Origin: Alphaproteobacteria bacterium
Lineage (GTDB): Bacteria; Pseudomonadota; Alphaproteobacteria; Rhizobiales; Hyphomicrobiaceae
Reading direction: 5' to 3'
NCBI GenBank assembly: GCA_022600335.1
Contig: JAHZKN010000198.1
Location: forward strand, 1 to 5,539
DNA length: 5,539 bases
Of the stretch, positions 1 to 5,539 are shown piece after piece. How positions within the stretch are numbered: the stretch's first letter is position 1; each line of letters opens with the position of its first letter. A model generated the notes under the pieces. The model was given only the letters and a program-made list of their open reading frames with translations. It was not told the DNA's origin and did no database searches. Position numbers and translations under genes: made by a program.

Positions 1-165
1 GGGCAAGGCTCCTACGGTGACCTAGATCAGCGCATTGCAACAATCGCACGCACCACCACCCTCATCTGCCCCGCAACGGCGCACACGTTTACGATTGAGA
101 AAGACACAACCCAGTCTGGCACATCCAATACTGCGAAAAAGCCAATTGTTATCGGTTGTTTTTAG
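1..165 (+). CDS. 3' end of an unidentified gene, possibly an exported protein
   Basis: Reading frame 1 is open from the left edge to a TAG at 163-165, giving the last 54 residues of a protein whose start lies outside the window. I do not recognise the family. The fragment is rich in Thr and Ala, has no long hydrophobic stretch, and carries two cysteines, one in LICPATAH and one in the terminal VIGCF, which would suit a disulfide in an exported domain. It lies 61 bases upstream of the TadG-like gene on the same strand, so it could be a TadE/TadG-like pseudopilin in the same operon. That rests on position only. The reading frame is supported by its being the frame open from the edge and by plausible composition, not by homology. 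Confidence 0.5.
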   Translation, partial: GQGSYGDLDQRIATIARTTTLICPATAHTFTIEKDTTQSGTSNTAKKPIVIGCF

Positions 166-226
166 ACTTACTCAATGGAATTCGCAGCATGATCACCCGA
201 GTTTTTAAAGTGCGGGAAGACGTGAC

Positions 227-1786
227 ATGCGACTATTTTTTAGACGTTGGGCAGACGATAATCGCGGTGTAACCGCTATTTTATTTGGGATCATGCTGCC
301 GGTTTTGTGCTTAAGTATGGGTGCCGCCGTTGATTATGCGCGGCTCGCGCACGCCAGAAGCATCACAACCAATGCCATTGACGCCGCCGTCCTTGCCGGC
401 GCTGGTTCGCTGTGGCGCGGTGGGGCAGACACAGAAGCGTTGGCGGCCGCTCAAGAACACTTCGACGCCAACGTCGTGGATCGCTTTGCCGTCGTCAACA
501 ACACAGTTACGTTTGCTTTGGCAGACAATGGAACAGCGGTTTCCGGCTCAGGCAATGCGGAACTTCCGACATTTTTCCTGAAGCTTGCCGGAATTGAAAC
601 GTTGGCGTTGCTAAACAATCCAGCCGCCCAATTTCCTAAAGCAAAAATCACCTCCGGCGGTGGCGACATTGAAGTCGCCCTGATGCTTGATGTGACGGGC
701 TCGATGTGCGCCGATGGCGAGGGCCCGTGCACATCAGGATCGAAACTCGACGCGCTCAAAACGGCCGCCAAGGATCTCGTCGAACTTGTCGTGCGCGATC
801 AACAAACACCGAACACGTCGCGCGTTGCGCTTGTTCCGTTCTCCAAACGCATTCGCGTCGCACCTGATGGTGCAGGCGCCGGCATTATGAAAACGCTGAC
901 CGATCTCGATCCCACATGGAGCGGCTGGTATGATGAGTGCTCAAGCTACACCTTGGTCAGCACCGGTGCGGGAACAGAGGCTGGTGATGACTATGACTGC
1001 GACGACGAAGAAGCTGAGCAAGTCAACAATTGGCAAATCATCCCCTGCGTCACAGATCGGTTCTATGATGCGCCGTGGGAAGTTGATTACACGGATGAAG
1101 CCCCGGGGATGGGCCGCTGGCTCAACGCCAACGGTGGCCGTCGCGAACCGATCAGCTTGGACAGCGCCTTCACCCCACCAACCGATGAGCTTGGCCTCGT
1201 TGAGAGCGATCCCGCCGACCACTACAATTGGGATGAAAACGGCAGTTGCAGCACCGATGAAGCCAACCAGATTGTGCCGCTGTCAGCTGACAAAATTGCG
1301 TTGCAAAACAAGATCGACGGTTTTGTTGCAGAAGATACTACCGGTGGCGCGCTAGGCACCGCGTTTTCTTGGTACATGCTGTCGCCAAAGTGGAACAGCA
1401 TTTGGCCATCTTCGAGCACACCCGGCCCCTACACCGACCTGACAACAATGCAACCCAATGGCGCACCAAAACTGAGAAAAGTTGCCGTTCTGATGTCGGA
1501 TGGAGTCTTCAACACCTACCGCGGTTGGGATGGCAAAGATCAACAAGAAGTGTCGGACTTTACTGTGCAGCTATGCACCAACATGAAAAACGCCGGCATT
1601 GAGATTTACACGGTCGGATTTGATCTTGATTCCTTGACCTCGACCGAACGCACCATTGCCGAGACAACGCTGCAAGCGTGTGGCACCGATATTGACCACT
1701 TCTACAACACGCTTGATCCAGACGAATTGCGCAGCGCATTTCGTGACATCGCGAGCAAACTTGGTTCGGTATCGTTGGTGCGCTAG
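227..1786 (+). CDS. TadG-like pilus assembly protein with VWA domain
   Basis: This 519-residue protein has the TadE/TadG architecture. A short basic, polar N-terminus (MRLFFRRWADDNRG) leads into one hydrophobic segment at about residues 14-34, followed by the helix with VDYARL and NAIDAAVLAGA that is typical of Flp-pilus TadE/G-like proteins. A VWA domain follows: IEVALMLDVTGSM at 148-160 is the MIDAS loop (D155, T157, S159), TTGG near 371-374 is a candidate for the third metal-ligand threonine, and KVAVLMSDGVFNTY at 418-431 supplies the second acidic loop (D425). The end, GIEIYTVGFD and DELRSAFRDIASKLGSV, is the usual VWA close. Between about 211 and 350 sits a long acidic, cysteine-containing insert including PCVTDR. 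In this family, Tad proteins assemble Flp pili at the inner membrane with the VWA region facing the periplasm. The start is preceded by GGGAAGA at 214-220, 6 bases upstream. No other Tad gene is identifiable here, so a specific pilus role is inferred. Confidence 0.88.
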   Translation: MRLFFRRWADDNRGVTAILFGIMLPVLCLSMGAAVDYARLAHARSITTNAIDAAVLAGAGSLWRGGADTEALAAAQEHFDANVVDRFAVVNNTVTFALADNGTAVSGSGNAELPTFFLKLAGIETLALLNNPAAQFPKAKITSGGGDIEVALMLDVTGSMCADGEGPCTSGSKLDALKTAAKDLVELVVRDQQTPNTSRVALVPFSKRIRVAPDGAGAGIMKTLTDLDPTWSGWYDECSSYTLVSTGAGTEAGDDYDCDDEEAEQVNNWQIIPCVTDRFYDAPWEVDYTDEAPGMGRWLNANGGRREPISLDSAFTPPTDELGLVESDPADHYNWDENGSCSTDEANQIVPLSADKIALQNKIDGFVAEDTTGGALGTAFSWYMLSPKWNSIWPSSSTPGPYTDLTTMQPNGAPKLRKVAVLMSDGVFNTYRGWDGKDQQEVSDFTVQLCTNMKNAGIEIYTVGFDLDSLTSTERTIAETTLQACGTDIDHFYNTLDPDELRSAFRDIASKLGSVSLVR

Positions 1787-1795
1787 TTCGCTTCC

Positions 1796-1822
1796 ACGGC
1801 GGGCGTTGTGCGTCACCGCCGT
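1796..1822. terminator. weak convergent stem-loop, possible terminator
   Basis: The 45-base gap between the convergent genes contains a perfect 7-bp inverted repeat, ACGGCGG (1796-1802) and CCGCCGT (1816-1822), with a 13-base loop. Its placement between two converging stop codons suits a shared terminator. However, no T-run follows the stem on either strand, so intrinsic termination is doubtful. Confidence 0.3.
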
Positions 1823-1831
1823 TCCGCGAAC

Positions 1832-2644
1832 CTAACTGCCAGCGCCAATCGGCAGTGTTTTAGTCCAGGTCTTACCGTCGGTATCTTTGGCGGTGAAGGT
1901 CAGCGTTTCAGCACCATTGGTGAGAAAATCAAACTCAACCGATGGGTTCTGCGACATGGTGATGGAGCCATCCATTTCAAATACCAAGTCGCTGCCTTGC
2001 CAGGCTTCAATTTTCGACACCATCATCAGCGGCACATAAAGCAACGTCAGTTGATCAAGCACCATGCCGGTGTGATTGGGATGATTGAGCTCGTAGGCGA
2101 CGCGCTGTGTTTGGTTGGTCCCGGTTGCGGGTGTCGACAATAACTTCAGCTTCATCTTGCCCATGTTGGCGATGATTTCTTTGGGATCACCCGCCGGTGG
2201 CGCCGAACACGATGATTGCCCACCTGCAAACTTGACGTGTTGTTCAACAACATAAAGCTCACCAGACTCCGTTTCGACGACAACGTGCACATCGGACGCT
2301 TCGTTGAGACGAATGTTGGTGGCAAAATTTGCGTGCCGGCGTTTTTGACCGAGCGTAAAGCGGGCGGCGACCGGCGAGGGATTGTTGTCAACGACAAAAG
2401 CAATGGTCTTAATGATTTGGCCTTTGCCAAGTGTGATGTTGGCATGCAAGCGCACTTGCATCAGATCTTCTGGACGATACGGGGCATCGAGTTTGATAAC
2501 CGCACTGCCGTCGCGCATGTGACGGTTGCCGTAAACCTCGTCGCGAATGCTGTCCCAAGCCTCGCCAGCAGCAACAGGCAGCGCTGTTGCCAGCATTGCT
2601 GCAAAAAGTGCGCACCCAAAACCAACGAAGTGGGATCTGGTCAT
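1832..2644 (-). CDS. Fused SoxYZ-like carrier protein (quinoprotein dehydrogenase-associated type)
   Basis: This 270-residue periplasmic protein starts with a signal peptide (MTRSHF, a hydrophobic core at about 8-22, and a likely cut after VAA near residue 26). Residues about 30-140 form a SoxY-like sandwich with the VVDNNPSPVAARF and TNIRLNEASDVHVVVE strands. It ends at a linker, KFAGGQSSCSAPP, whose C146 would be the carrier cysteine. Residues about 162-266 are SoxZ-like (NHPNHTGM, FEMDGSITMSQNPSVEFDF). In the Sox pathway SoxY carries sulfur intermediates on a C-terminal cysteine and SoxZ is its partner. The fused form is known beside PQQ-dependent dehydrogenases, where its cargo is not established. 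No dehydrogenase or cytochrome c gene is in the window. GAGG lies 8 bases before the ATG (complement of 2653-2656), supporting this start. The gene reads away from the nuclease gene but is separated from it by 202 bases. Confidence 0.85.
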   Translation of the reverse strand: MTRSHFVGFGCALFAAMLATALPVAAGEAWDSIRDEVYGNRHMRDGSAVIKLDAPYRPEDLMQVRLHANITLGKGQIIKTIAFVVDNNPSPVAARFTLGQKRRHANFATNIRLNEASDVHVVVETESGELYVVEQHVKFAGGQSSCSAPPAGDPKEIIANMGKMKLKLLSTPATGTNQTQRVAYELNHPNHTGMVLDQLTLLYVPLMMVSKIEAWQGSDLVFEMDGSITMSQNPSVEFDFLTNGAETLTFTAKDTDGKTWTKTLPIGAGS

Positions 2645-2686
2645 CGCTATCGCCTCAATTGTCGAAAATCAGCACACGTTGGCCGG

Positions 2687-2715
2687 ACTTTCTGGCGAAT
2701 TCGCTAATCTGTCAA
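2687..2715 (-). promoter_or_regulatory. candidate sigma-70-type promoter for the SoxYZ-like gene
   Basis: On the minus strand a perfect -35 hexamer TTGACA (complement of 2710-2715) is followed after 17 bases by GAAAGT (complement of 2687-2692), a poor -10 match. Transcription would start near 2680, about 36 bases before the ATG. The strong -35 with a weak -10 suits an activator-dependent promoter, and two dyads lie directly upstream. This is prediction only. Confidence 0.35.
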
Positions 2716-2717
2716 TG

Positions 2718-2752
2718 AAATGCACTGGGCTTGGTGACCGTTTTGTGCATTT
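2718..2752. promoter_or_regulatory. 8-bp inverted repeat upstream of the -35 element, possible operator
   Basis: AAATGCAC (2718-2725) and GTGCATTT (2745-2752) are perfect inverted copies separated by 19 bases. The dyad axis (2735) falls almost on a GGTGACC at 2733-2739. The repeat begins two bases upstream of the candidate -35 of the SoxYZ-like gene, where an activator or repressor could act. No specific regulator can be named. Confidence 0.35.
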
Positions 2753-2763
2753 TCCGTACCCTT

Positions 2764-2779
2764 TGTGACCTGGGTCACG
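2764..2779. promoter_or_regulatory. TGTGA-N6-TCACG dyad resembling a CRP/FNR-family site
   Basis: GTGACC-TG-GGTCAC (2765-2778) is a perfect 6-bp inverted repeat. Read as TGTGA-CCTGGG-TCACG it matches nine of the ten conserved bases of the enterobacterial CRP site. It is centred about 91 bases upstream of the transcription start inferred for the SoxYZ-like gene, a spacing class I activators can use. CRP-family consensus sites differ among alphaproteobacteria, so the identity of the regulator is open. Confidence 0.4.
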
Positions 2780-2794
2780 ATCCCCATGCGGGGG

Positions 2795-2817
2795 AAAAAG
2801 CCGACCAACAGGGCCTC
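2795..2817 (-). terminator. weak terminator candidate after the nuclease gene
   Basis: About 30 bases past the nuclease stop, the minus strand reads GAGGCC-CTGTTGGTC-GGCTTTTT. Three G-C pairs, extended by A-T and G-T pairs, are followed by a T-run (complement of 2795-2799). The stem is short and would be weak. It is listed because it sits where a terminator would separate the nuclease from the downstream SoxYZ-like gene. Confidence 0.22.
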
Positions 2818-2846
2818 GCGCATCCAAACCGCGCACATTCGGCGCG

Positions 2847-3605
2847 CTATATCGCACCGACCGGCCGCCAGCCCGCTTGGCGTGCGTCTGCCTCCGAGCA
2901 AAACCAGCGCTCGCCTTTGTTGGGCGCAATGCGCACCTTTGTGTACCAGGGACTCCACGGCATGTGGTAAATCTTACCGCGGGCACTAATGTTGCCCTTG
3001 ATGGCGCACCCGTTGGGAGCCTGTTGTTCAGAGGCGGTCCACTTTTTCGCCCGAAATTCCCAAGCGGTTTGGGTTTCTGCCTGCCAAATGCCACGTCTGG
3101 CGTGCCGCGCCGCAGCTTCTTCTGCAACGAAGCTCTTGGAGTATTTGACAAACGCCCAGGCGTGGCCAGCACGCACCATTTGGGCGTTGATGTTTTTCCC
3201 ATTAGCAAAACAAACGCCGATTACCCGGCCATATTTGTCATGGCCCTGTGCCCGGCAACGAACCGCTTGCTTTGCAATAAGCCTTTCAAGCGCACGCGTT
3301 GCCGCCCTACCGCAACGCCACTGGCCAGATTTCCACAAACCAGTCCACGATGCGCGTCGACACTTTTGGCCGCGCTCTGGTGCATCAATGCCTTCGAGCC
3401 GCACACGGACACCCGCAACATCCAGTGTATCACCGTCGATCACACGCGCCGACCCAACCACGTCATAGCGACTGTCGCCAACTCCCGAACGCGCTGCAAC
3501 AACACTCCCGGCTGTAAACTGCAGGGTGCATAGCGCAACGGACACAATCATCAACACAAGGCGCAACGCCGAGTTGGTTGTGCATTTTAACCTTGATTCT
3601 CTCAT
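2847..3605 (-). CDS. Secreted staphylococcal-nuclease (thermonuclease) family protein
   Basis: With the start at 3605 the product has 252 residues. MRESRLK and a hydrophobic core (LRLVLMIVSVALC) ending in SVVAA make a signal peptide, so the enzyme should act in the periplasm or outside the cell. The SNase fold follows with its active-site signature intact: ARVIDGDT (D57, T60), VRVRLEGIDAPE (R69, D74, E77) and KYGRVIG (R127). These residues in the family bind calcium and cleave phosphodiester bonds in DNA or RNA. After the fold, from about residue 200, comes the module CAIKGN...KIYHMP...GERWFC...AGWRP, which is common at the C-terminus of alphaproteobacterial homologues and whose role I do not know. 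The same frame runs on to an ATG at 3680, but starting there would bury the signal peptide behind 25 polar residues, so 3605 is preferred. Its ribosome binding site is weak (TGAG about 9 bases upstream). Confidence 0.87.
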   Translation of the reverse strand: MRESRLKCTTNSALRLVLMIVSVALCTLQFTAGSVVAARSGVGDSRYDVVGSARVIDGDTLDVAGVRVRLEGIDAPERGQKCRRASWTGLWKSGQWRCGRAATRALERLIAKQAVRCRAQGHDKYGRVIGVCFANGKNINAQMVRAGHAWAFVKYSKSFVAEEAAARHARRGIWQAETQTAWEFRAKKWTASEQQAPNGCAIKGNISARGKIYHMPWSPWYTKVRIAPNKGERWFCSEADARQAGWRPVGAI

Positions 3606-3626
3606 AGGTTGTAACTCAGTGATTCG

Positions 3627-3652
3627 TTGGTCGCAATCGAGACCAAAATTGG
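3627..3652 (-). repeat. small alternative hairpins in the nuclease leader
   Basis: TTGGTC (3627-3632) and GACCAA (3641-3646) form a 6-bp stem with an 8-base loop. The right arm could instead pair its GACC (3641-3644) with the GGGTC that begins at 3651. The stems are mutually exclusive and lie 20-50 bases upstream of the nuclease ATG. They could affect translation if transcribed, but stems this short may occur by chance. Confidence 0.2.
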
Positions 3653-3712
3653 GTCCTTCCGCGGCACCGGCAGCCGACATGCCCCCGGCGAAAGGCTGGG
3701 CGGCTGTTTTCG

Positions 3713-3759
3713 GTTCGCAGGAAGCCCCGCCATACGTACTGACGGGGCTTCCTGCGAAC
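3713..3759. repeat. perfect 17-bp inverted repeat (strong hairpin)
   Basis: The left arm 3713-3729 (GTTCGCAGGAAGCCCCG) and right arm 3743-3759 are exact reverse complements around a 13-base loop (CCATACGTACTGA) that itself contains the palindrome TACGTA. A perfect 17-bp GC-rich stem is very unlikely by chance. No T-run follows it on either strand, so it is not a standard intrinsic terminator. It is not adjacent to either start codon (about 108 bases from the nuclease, 178 from the AsmA gene). Candidates are a REP-like interspersed palindrome, the stem of a small RNA, a protein-binding site, or a terminator of unusual type. Confidence 0.85.
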
Positions 3760-3872
3760 GCTGCGGGTCTCGACTATTGGCCCGTGCATGGAAAAAGTTA
3801 TGTGTGTGACGCCTTAGGATTGGCTGCTGGTGACCACAATTACCGGTATGATTGACCCAACCTTGAGTCGTT

Positions 3873-3908
3873 GTTTGCGCGCTGGCGCCCCGGCACGGCA
3901 ACGCAAAC
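3873..3908 (+). repeat. inverted repeat in the AsmA gene leader
   Basis: GTTTGCG (3873-3879) and CGCAAAC (3902-3908) pair perfectly over 7 bp, enclosing a GC-rich 22-base loop with the palindrome GGCGCC. The right arm ends 28 bases before the AsmA-family ATG, so in the transcript it would form a leader stem-loop close to, but not covering, the start codon. A regulatory role is speculative. Confidence 0.35.
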
Positions 3909-3936
3909 CAATGCAAACTTCGCGAGCCCTTAATCG

Positions 3937-5539
3937 ATGTCTGATCCGCGCCGCCCTGGTCCGCCACCACGCGAACCGTACCCAAGCTTCGAAGAACGCG
4001 CCTATGGCGCAGGACCCGGCGGCACGCAACCGGCTGCAACCGCACCGCCGCCATTGCACGCGCCACCCCGCCATCACGACGAACAGCACCACGCAGGACA
4101 CCATCGGCGCCCTCGACGCAAACGGCGGTCTTGGCTTGCTTCGTTGTTGTTCTTGGTGCTGCTCGGTTCGATCGCTGTAGTTTCAGCAGGCGCCGTGTTC
4201 TTGATTACAAACCCACCAACTGCACTCATTCGTGCACAGCTGATTGATCAGGTGAAAGCGCGCACCGGCCGCACGCTCACCATTGCCGGGCCGACATCTT
4301 TTACAGTGTTTCCATCACTCGGCTTGGCGATGAAGGACGTCACGTTGTCACCGCCGCCGGGAATGACAGGACCGGCATTTGCAAAAATGGCCGAGCTTGA
4401 TGTGTCGGTACGCTTGCTGCCACTTTTGAAGCGCGAAGTGTCCATCAATCGTTTGGTGTTACAAAAGCCGGTGATTGATCTGCGCGTCGACAAAAATGGT
4501 GCAAAAAGCTGGGACTTTGCAGCACTGACCACACCGCAGCGGGTACCCGTGCGCCTAGCGCAAGCACCGCGAGCCGCTAGTGACGCACCAGGCGGGCTAC
4601 CCTCCGATGCGCAAGACTTTTTAAAGAACGCAGGTGACGCCAGCAAAAAACCAAACGCAAAAAAAATCGCCGAGCTGCGCCAACTCCAATTGGGTGATGT
4701 GCGTATTGTTGACGGAACTGTGCGCTACGCCGATGCCAAGAGCCAAACGCGCCAAGAGGTCGAAGCCGTCAACGTGCGTCTCCACCTTGATCACATCGCT
4801 GCACCGCTTGGTGCAAAGGGTGACCTAAAGTGGCGCAAAGAAAAAATTAATTTCAGTGCAACACTGACCTCGCTTGAACAAGTCCTGCAAACCAAACCAG
4901 CCAAGGTTACCATTAATCTCATCAGTCAACCAGTGGTCGGCAGTTATGACGGGACCGTCCATGCTGGTGATGTTGTGGCTGCTAAAGGTGTGGTTGCGCT
5001 GAAGAGTCCATCTGTTCGAAAACTTGCCCATTGGCTTGGCTCTGAGTTGCCACCTGCTAAGGGCTATGGACCGCTCCAGCTTAGCGGTGTGCTCGACGCT
5101 AACGGCAACACCACGCATCTAACGTCAGCAAAACTATCGCTCGACAATCAACAGGCGCAGGGCAAAATCACGGTGAAAACCGGTGGCGTGCGCCCCTACG
5201 TCAACGCCAATCTCAAACTATCGCAACTGGATTTAAACAACTATCTCGCCGGCGGTCCTGCACCACGCCCAGTGGCCGCAACACAGACACCAACAACTGC
5301 CAAGCCCGCACCGGCTAAAAAAAGCAGCGCTCCAAAATCAATTAATGATCTTCTTGGTGACACCGGCACGCGCGTCAAAGGCTACACCCAGCGCAGTGGC
5401 TGGAGCAAAGAAGCGATGAATGCACAAGCTCTGGGCGCGGTTGATGCCGACGCAACGTTGTCGATCGGACGGCTGTTTGTGCACAACCTGAAAATCGGTC
5501 AATCCAATGTGCAGGTAAATCTGAAAAACCGCGTCATGA
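3937..5539 (+). CDS. AsmA-family inner-membrane-anchored protein, 3' end outside the window
   Basis: The frame is open from ATG 3937 through the right edge (534 residues and one further base). An in-frame TAA at 3931-3933 makes this the first possible ATG. The ribosome binding site is poor (GAG, about 10 bases upstream). The order is a cytoplasmic tail (1-64), rich in Pro early and in His and Arg later, one membrane helix at about 67-91, then the AsmA N-terminal region: VKARTGRTLTIAGP, FPSLGLAMKDVTL, AELDVSVRLLPLLKREVSI and KPVIDLRVDKNGAKSWDF. A low-complexity Pro/Ala/Thr/Lys linker occupies about 440-466 before the repeat-like beta region resumes (SIGRLFVHNLKIGQS). AsmA-like proteins form long periplasmic beta-grooves tied to the inner membrane and are implicated in outer-membrane assembly and lipid transport. 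Which paralogue this is cannot be told without the C-terminus. Confidence 0.85.
   Translation, partial: MSDPRRPGPPPREPYPSFEERAYGAGPGGTQPAATAPPPLHAPPRHHDEQHHAGHHRRPRRKRRSWLASLLFLVLLGSIAVVSAGAVFLITNPPTALIRAQLIDQVKARTGRTLTIAGPTSFTVFPSLGLAMKDVTLSPPPGMTGPAFAKMAELDVSVRLLPLLKREVSINRLVLQKPVIDLRVDKNGAKSWDFAALTTPQRVPVRLAQAPRAASDAPGGLPSDAQDFLKNAGDASKKPNAKKIAELRQLQLGDVRIVDGTVRYADAKSQTRQEVEAVNVRLHLDHIAAPLGAKGDLKWRKEKINFSATLTSLEQVLQTKPAKVTINLISQPVVGSYDGTVHAGDVVAAKGVVALKSPSVRKLAHWLGSELPPAKGYGPLQLSGVLDANGNTTHLTSAKLSLDNQQAQGKITVKTGGVRPYVNANLKLSQLDLNNYLAGGPAPRPVAATQTPTTAKPAPAKKSSAPKSINDLLGDTGTRVKGYTQRSGWSKEAMNAQALGAVDADATLSIGRLFVHNLKIGQSNVQVNLKNRVM

Larger units (their letters stand above)
3606..3936. other. 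divergent intergenic region, 331 bases, no gene recognised
   Basis: This stretch separates the divergent nuclease and AsmA genes and should hold both promoters. Apart from the hairpins listed separately, I see CAGCCG (3671-3676) paired with CGGCTG (3701-3706) followed by TTTT, which looks like a plus-strand terminator although no plus-strand gene precedes it. There is also a good -10 hexamer TATGAT at 3847-3852 on the plus strand with no convincing -35. No tRNA or conserved RNA core was recognised. The overlapping open frames lack ribosome binding sites and recognisable domains. Confidence 0.5.

Noticed and set aside
2216..2707. Plus-strand open frame (163 codons)
   Set aside because: It lies mostly antisense to the SoxYZ-like gene and its translation is Arg/Cys-rich without a recognisable fold.
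2781..2799. CCCC-ATGC-GGGG hairpin followed by AAAAA as a terminator
   Set aside because: On the minus strand, where the genes run, the T-run precedes this stem. On the plus strand an A-run follows, so neither orientation gives an intrinsic terminator.
2669..3208. Minus-strand open frame (179 codons) overlapping the nuclease end
   Set aside because: It overlaps the nuclease 3' half in another frame and runs through the promoter/dyad region. The composition is Pro/Arg/Gly-rich, as expected of an out-of-frame reading.
2877..3533. Long plus-strand open frame (218 codons)
   Set aside because: It is antisense to the nuclease gene, whose minus-strand product has an intact SNase active site. The plus-strand translation shows no domain, and no clear ribosome binding site was seen.
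3606..3680. Upstream start (ATG at 3680) adding 25 residues to the nuclease
   Set aside because: The added residues are polar and would displace an otherwise well-formed signal peptide beginning at 3605.
3660..3860. 6S, SRP, tmRNA or RNase P RNA in the intergenic region
   Set aside because: No conserved core sequences of SRP RNA, tmRNA or RNase P RNA were found, and an uninterrupted 17-bp stem does not fit the open central bubble of 6S RNA.
3602..4066. Minus-strand open frame (154 codons) across the intergenic hairpin
   Set aside because: It overlaps the start of the AsmA-family gene, crosses the perfect palindrome and has no recognisable domain or signal.
4248..4646. Minus-strand open frame (132 codons)
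   Set aside because: It lies wholly antisense to the AsmA-family coding region, which has clear family motifs there.

Overview
The window reads like part of an alphaproteobacterial chromosome. The inference rests on three family signatures: a TadG-like von Willebrand factor A (VWA) protein, a secreted nuclease with the C-terminal IKGN...WFC...AGWR module, and a fused SoxYZ-like carrier of the kind known beside PQQ-dependent dehydrogenases. I cannot name a genus. No mobile element, CRISPR array, tRNA or rRNA was seen.

Layout, left to right. Bases 1-165 hold the 3' end of an unidentified plus-strand gene, probably an exported protein. It is followed on the same strand by a complete 519-residue TadG-like protein (227-1786), so the two may be co-transcribed. 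This plus-strand block meets a minus-strand block at a short convergent gap (1787-1831) with a weak stem-loop. The minus-strand block holds a fused SoxYZ-like carrier (1832-2644) and, upstream of it, a staphylococcal-nuclease-family protein (2847-3605). The 202-base gap between them carries a candidate promoter and two dyad sequences, so the carrier probably has its own regulated promoter. A 331-base intergenic region (3606-3936), whose main feature is a perfect 17-bp hairpin, separates the nuclease from a divergent plus-strand AsmA-family gene. That gene starts at 3937 and is still open at the right edge.

Functional picture. All four recognised products act in or face the cell envelope: a pilus-assembly-type membrane protein, a periplasmic carrier, a secreted nuclease and an inner-membrane-anchored AsmA protein. 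I see no shared pathway. The carrier lacks its usual dehydrogenase and cytochrome partners within the window, and the TadG-like protein lacks the Tad ATPase, secretin and pilin genes. Most of this is ordinary housekeeping or accessory sequence. The points most worth a second look are the perfect palindrome at 3713-3759, the paired dyads upstream of the SoxYZ-like gene, and the altered cysteine motif in that protein. I found no convincing new multi-gene system.
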